In this document: in pieces, positions 4,408 through 5,609 of the stretch
How the letters are laid out: each line of letters begins with the position of its first letter
How positions within the stretch are numbered: position 1 is the first letter of the stretch
NCBI GenBank assembly: GCA_945952355.1
Contig: CAMFIW010000228.1
Coordinates: forward strand, 1-5,609
Source of the DNA: an uncultured Phenylobacterium sp.
GTDB lineage: Bacteria > Pseudomonadota > Alphaproteobacteria > Caulobacterales > Caulobacteraceae
Direction: 5' to 3'
DNA length: 5,609 nt
Program-made: the position numbers and the translations under genes
The notes under the pieces: model-generated
What the model was told of the DNA's origin: nothing
The model's database searches: none
Seen by the model: only the letters and a program-made list of their open reading frames with translations

Positions 4408-5609
4408 ATGACAGACGAAGCCGTCCCCGAAGTCCCGCCTGAGGACCTGTCCGTCCGCGCGCTCCTGAAACGTCGCGATTTCATGATGTTCTGGACCGCG
4501 CGGGTGGCCGCCACCCTCGGCGTGCAGATCCAGAGCGTGGCGCTCGGCTGGCAGATGTACGCCGTGGCCCGCCAGACCATGGACGTGAAGCAGTCGGCAT
4601 TCTTCGTCGGCATGATCGGCCTGGCGGCCTTCGTGCCGGTCTTCCTGCTGGCCCTGCCGGCCGGCGAGGCCGCCGACCGCCACGACCGCAAGAAGATCCT
4701 GATGTGGTGCTATCTCGGCGAGATCAGCACCGCGGTGATCCTGGCCTGCGCCGCCCTCTTCAACTTCGCCTCGATCCCGCTGCTGCTGGCGCTGTCGGCC
4801 CTGTTCGGCGCCAGCCGCGCCTTCATGGGACCGGCCTCCACGGCCATGGGCCCGATGCTGGTGCCCAGGTCCCTGCTGCCGCGCGCCATCGCCTGGAACT
4901 CGCTGGCCTGGCAGGGCGGCTCGATCCTCGGCCCGGCCATCGGCGGCCTGCTGGTCGCCAAGGGAGCGGGCCTCTCCTACAGCGTGACCACGGCCCTCTA
5001 TCTGCTCGCGGCGCTCTGCATCCTCACCATCCGCGAGAACACACAGCCGGTGGTCAATCCGGGCTCGCGCTGGGACCTGATGAAGGAGGGCATCGGCTAC
5101 GTCTGGACGAACAAGATCGTGTTCGGCGCGATCTCGCTCGACCTGTTCGCCGTCCTGCTGGGCGGGGCGACCGCTCTTCTCCCGGTCTTCGCCCGCGACG
5201 TGCTCCACGCCGGGCCTCAGGGCTTCGGCATCCTGCGCGCCGGCCCCGCCATCGGCGCGACCCTGGTGGCGATGATCCTGGCGTCCAATCCGATCCGCAG
5301 ACATGCGGGGGTGATCATGTTCTCGGGCGTCGCGGTGTTCGGCGCCGCCACCGTGGTCTTCGGCCTGTCGCGCTGGCTGCCGCTGTCGGTCCTGGCCCTG
5401 GCCATCCTGGGCGGCGCCGACATGCTCAGCGTCTATGTCCGCCAGACCCTCGTGCAGATCGTCACCCCCGACCAGGTGCGCGGCCGCGTCGCCGCCGTCT
5501 CCTCCCTGTTCATCGGCGCCTCCAACGAGCTCGGCGAGTTCGAGAGCGGGGTCGTGGCCCGCTTCCTGGGCCCGGTCGGGGCGGCGATTTTCGGCGGCGT
5601 CGGCGCGTT
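4408..5609 (+). CDS. MFS transporter, EntS/MFS_3 type (3' end cut off)
   Basis: A major facilitator superfamily transporter in the inner membrane, partial: 400 codons are present and the frame is open to the window end. After a soluble N-terminus (1-25), helices follow at about 27-53, 66-86, 97-118, 123-145, 165-185, 190-208, 232-258, 272-292, 300-320 and 325-347, with two more at the end. The loop between helices 2 and 3 has the MFS motif A in the form GEAADRHDRKKI (86-97). VRGRVAAVSSLFIGASNELGEFESG-type sequence (357-381) is characteristic of the MFS_3/EntS branch, which includes enterobactin and drug exporters, so efflux of an unknown compound is likely. Full length is probably a little over 400 residues. 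The ATG at 4408 has only a weak GGCGG 4 bases upstream. It is divergent from the nucleotidyltransferase gene. Confidence 0.93.
   Translation, partial: MTDEAVPEVPPEDLSVRALLKRRDFMMFWTARVAATLGVQIQSVALGWQMYAVARQTMDVKQSAFFVGMIGLAAFVPVFLLALPAGEAADRHDRKKILMWCYLGEISTAVILACAALFNFASIPLLLALSALFGASRAFMGPASTAMGPMLVPRSLLPRAIAWNSLAWQGGSILGPAIGGLLVAKGAGLSYSVTTALYLLAALCILTIRENTQPVVNPGSRWDLMKEGIGYVWTNKIVFGAISLDLFAVLLGGATALLPVFARDVLHAGPQGFGILRAGPAIGATLVAMILASNPIRRHAGVIMFSGVAVFGAATVVFGLSRWLPLSVLALAILGGADMLSVYVRQTLVQIVTPDQVRGRVAAVSSLFIGASNELGEFESGVVARFLGPVGAAIFGGVGA

Noticed and set aside
4309..5304. Open frame of 331 residues on the minus strand opposite the transporter
   Set aside because: Its composition (Gly, Arg, His, Gln, Asp rich, no fold) is typical of antisense shadows in GC-rich genes, and the plus strand encodes a clear MFS protein.

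Overview
The window is chromosomal DNA of very high GC content (roughly 70%), with almost every third codon position G or C. It reads like an alphaproteobacterium, most likely a member of the Caulobacterales (Caulobacter/Phenylobacterium type). The main reason is the tight DUF1285 / CoA-pyrophosphatase Nudix / DUF6111-like cluster, which I recall as an alphaproteobacterial gene order. The taxonomic call is inference from protein style and gene order, not a database match. I see no rRNA, tRNA, CRISPR, insertion sequence, phage gene or attachment site, and this looks like an ordinary housekeeping/accessory stretch.

Left part (2-2029, all on the minus strand). Read in the direction of transcription, the order is a GNAT acetyltransferase, a DUF1285 protein, a Nudix hydrolase of the CoA pyrophosphatase type and a small two-helix membrane protein resembling DUF6111. 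The last three are tightly packed: a 4-base GTGA overlap joins DUF1285 to Nudix, and an 8-base overlap with a TTG start joins Nudix to the DUF6111-like gene. A candidate promoter upstream of the GNAT gene (TTGACG, 17 bases, TATGTG) would give it a leader of about 135 bases containing a stem-loop. A second, weaker promoter candidate just before DUF1285 would place the transcript start on its ATG.

Middle part (2209-3475). A 91-residue protein of unknown function on the minus strand and a 299-residue DsbA/thioredoxin-fold protein on the plus strand are divergently arranged around a 91-base gap. Both have clear Shine-Dalgarno sequences that fix their starts. The DsbA-like protein has a CVCSTA sequence where a CxxC is normally found, so it lacks the classical resolving cysteine.

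Right part (3472-5609). A nucleotidyltransferase-fold protein on the minus strand converges on the DsbA-like gene so closely that both TAG stops lie within one CTAG palindrome. A 147-base divergent gap with two inverted repeats separates it from an EntS/MFS_3-type major facilitator transporter on the plus strand. That gene runs off the end of the window after 400 codons.

Apart from the left cluster, the genes do not form an obvious pathway. I found no convincing new system. The points most worth checking are the altered DsbA active site, the fully interlocked convergent stops, the intergenic dyads and the possible leaderless start of the DUF1285 gene.
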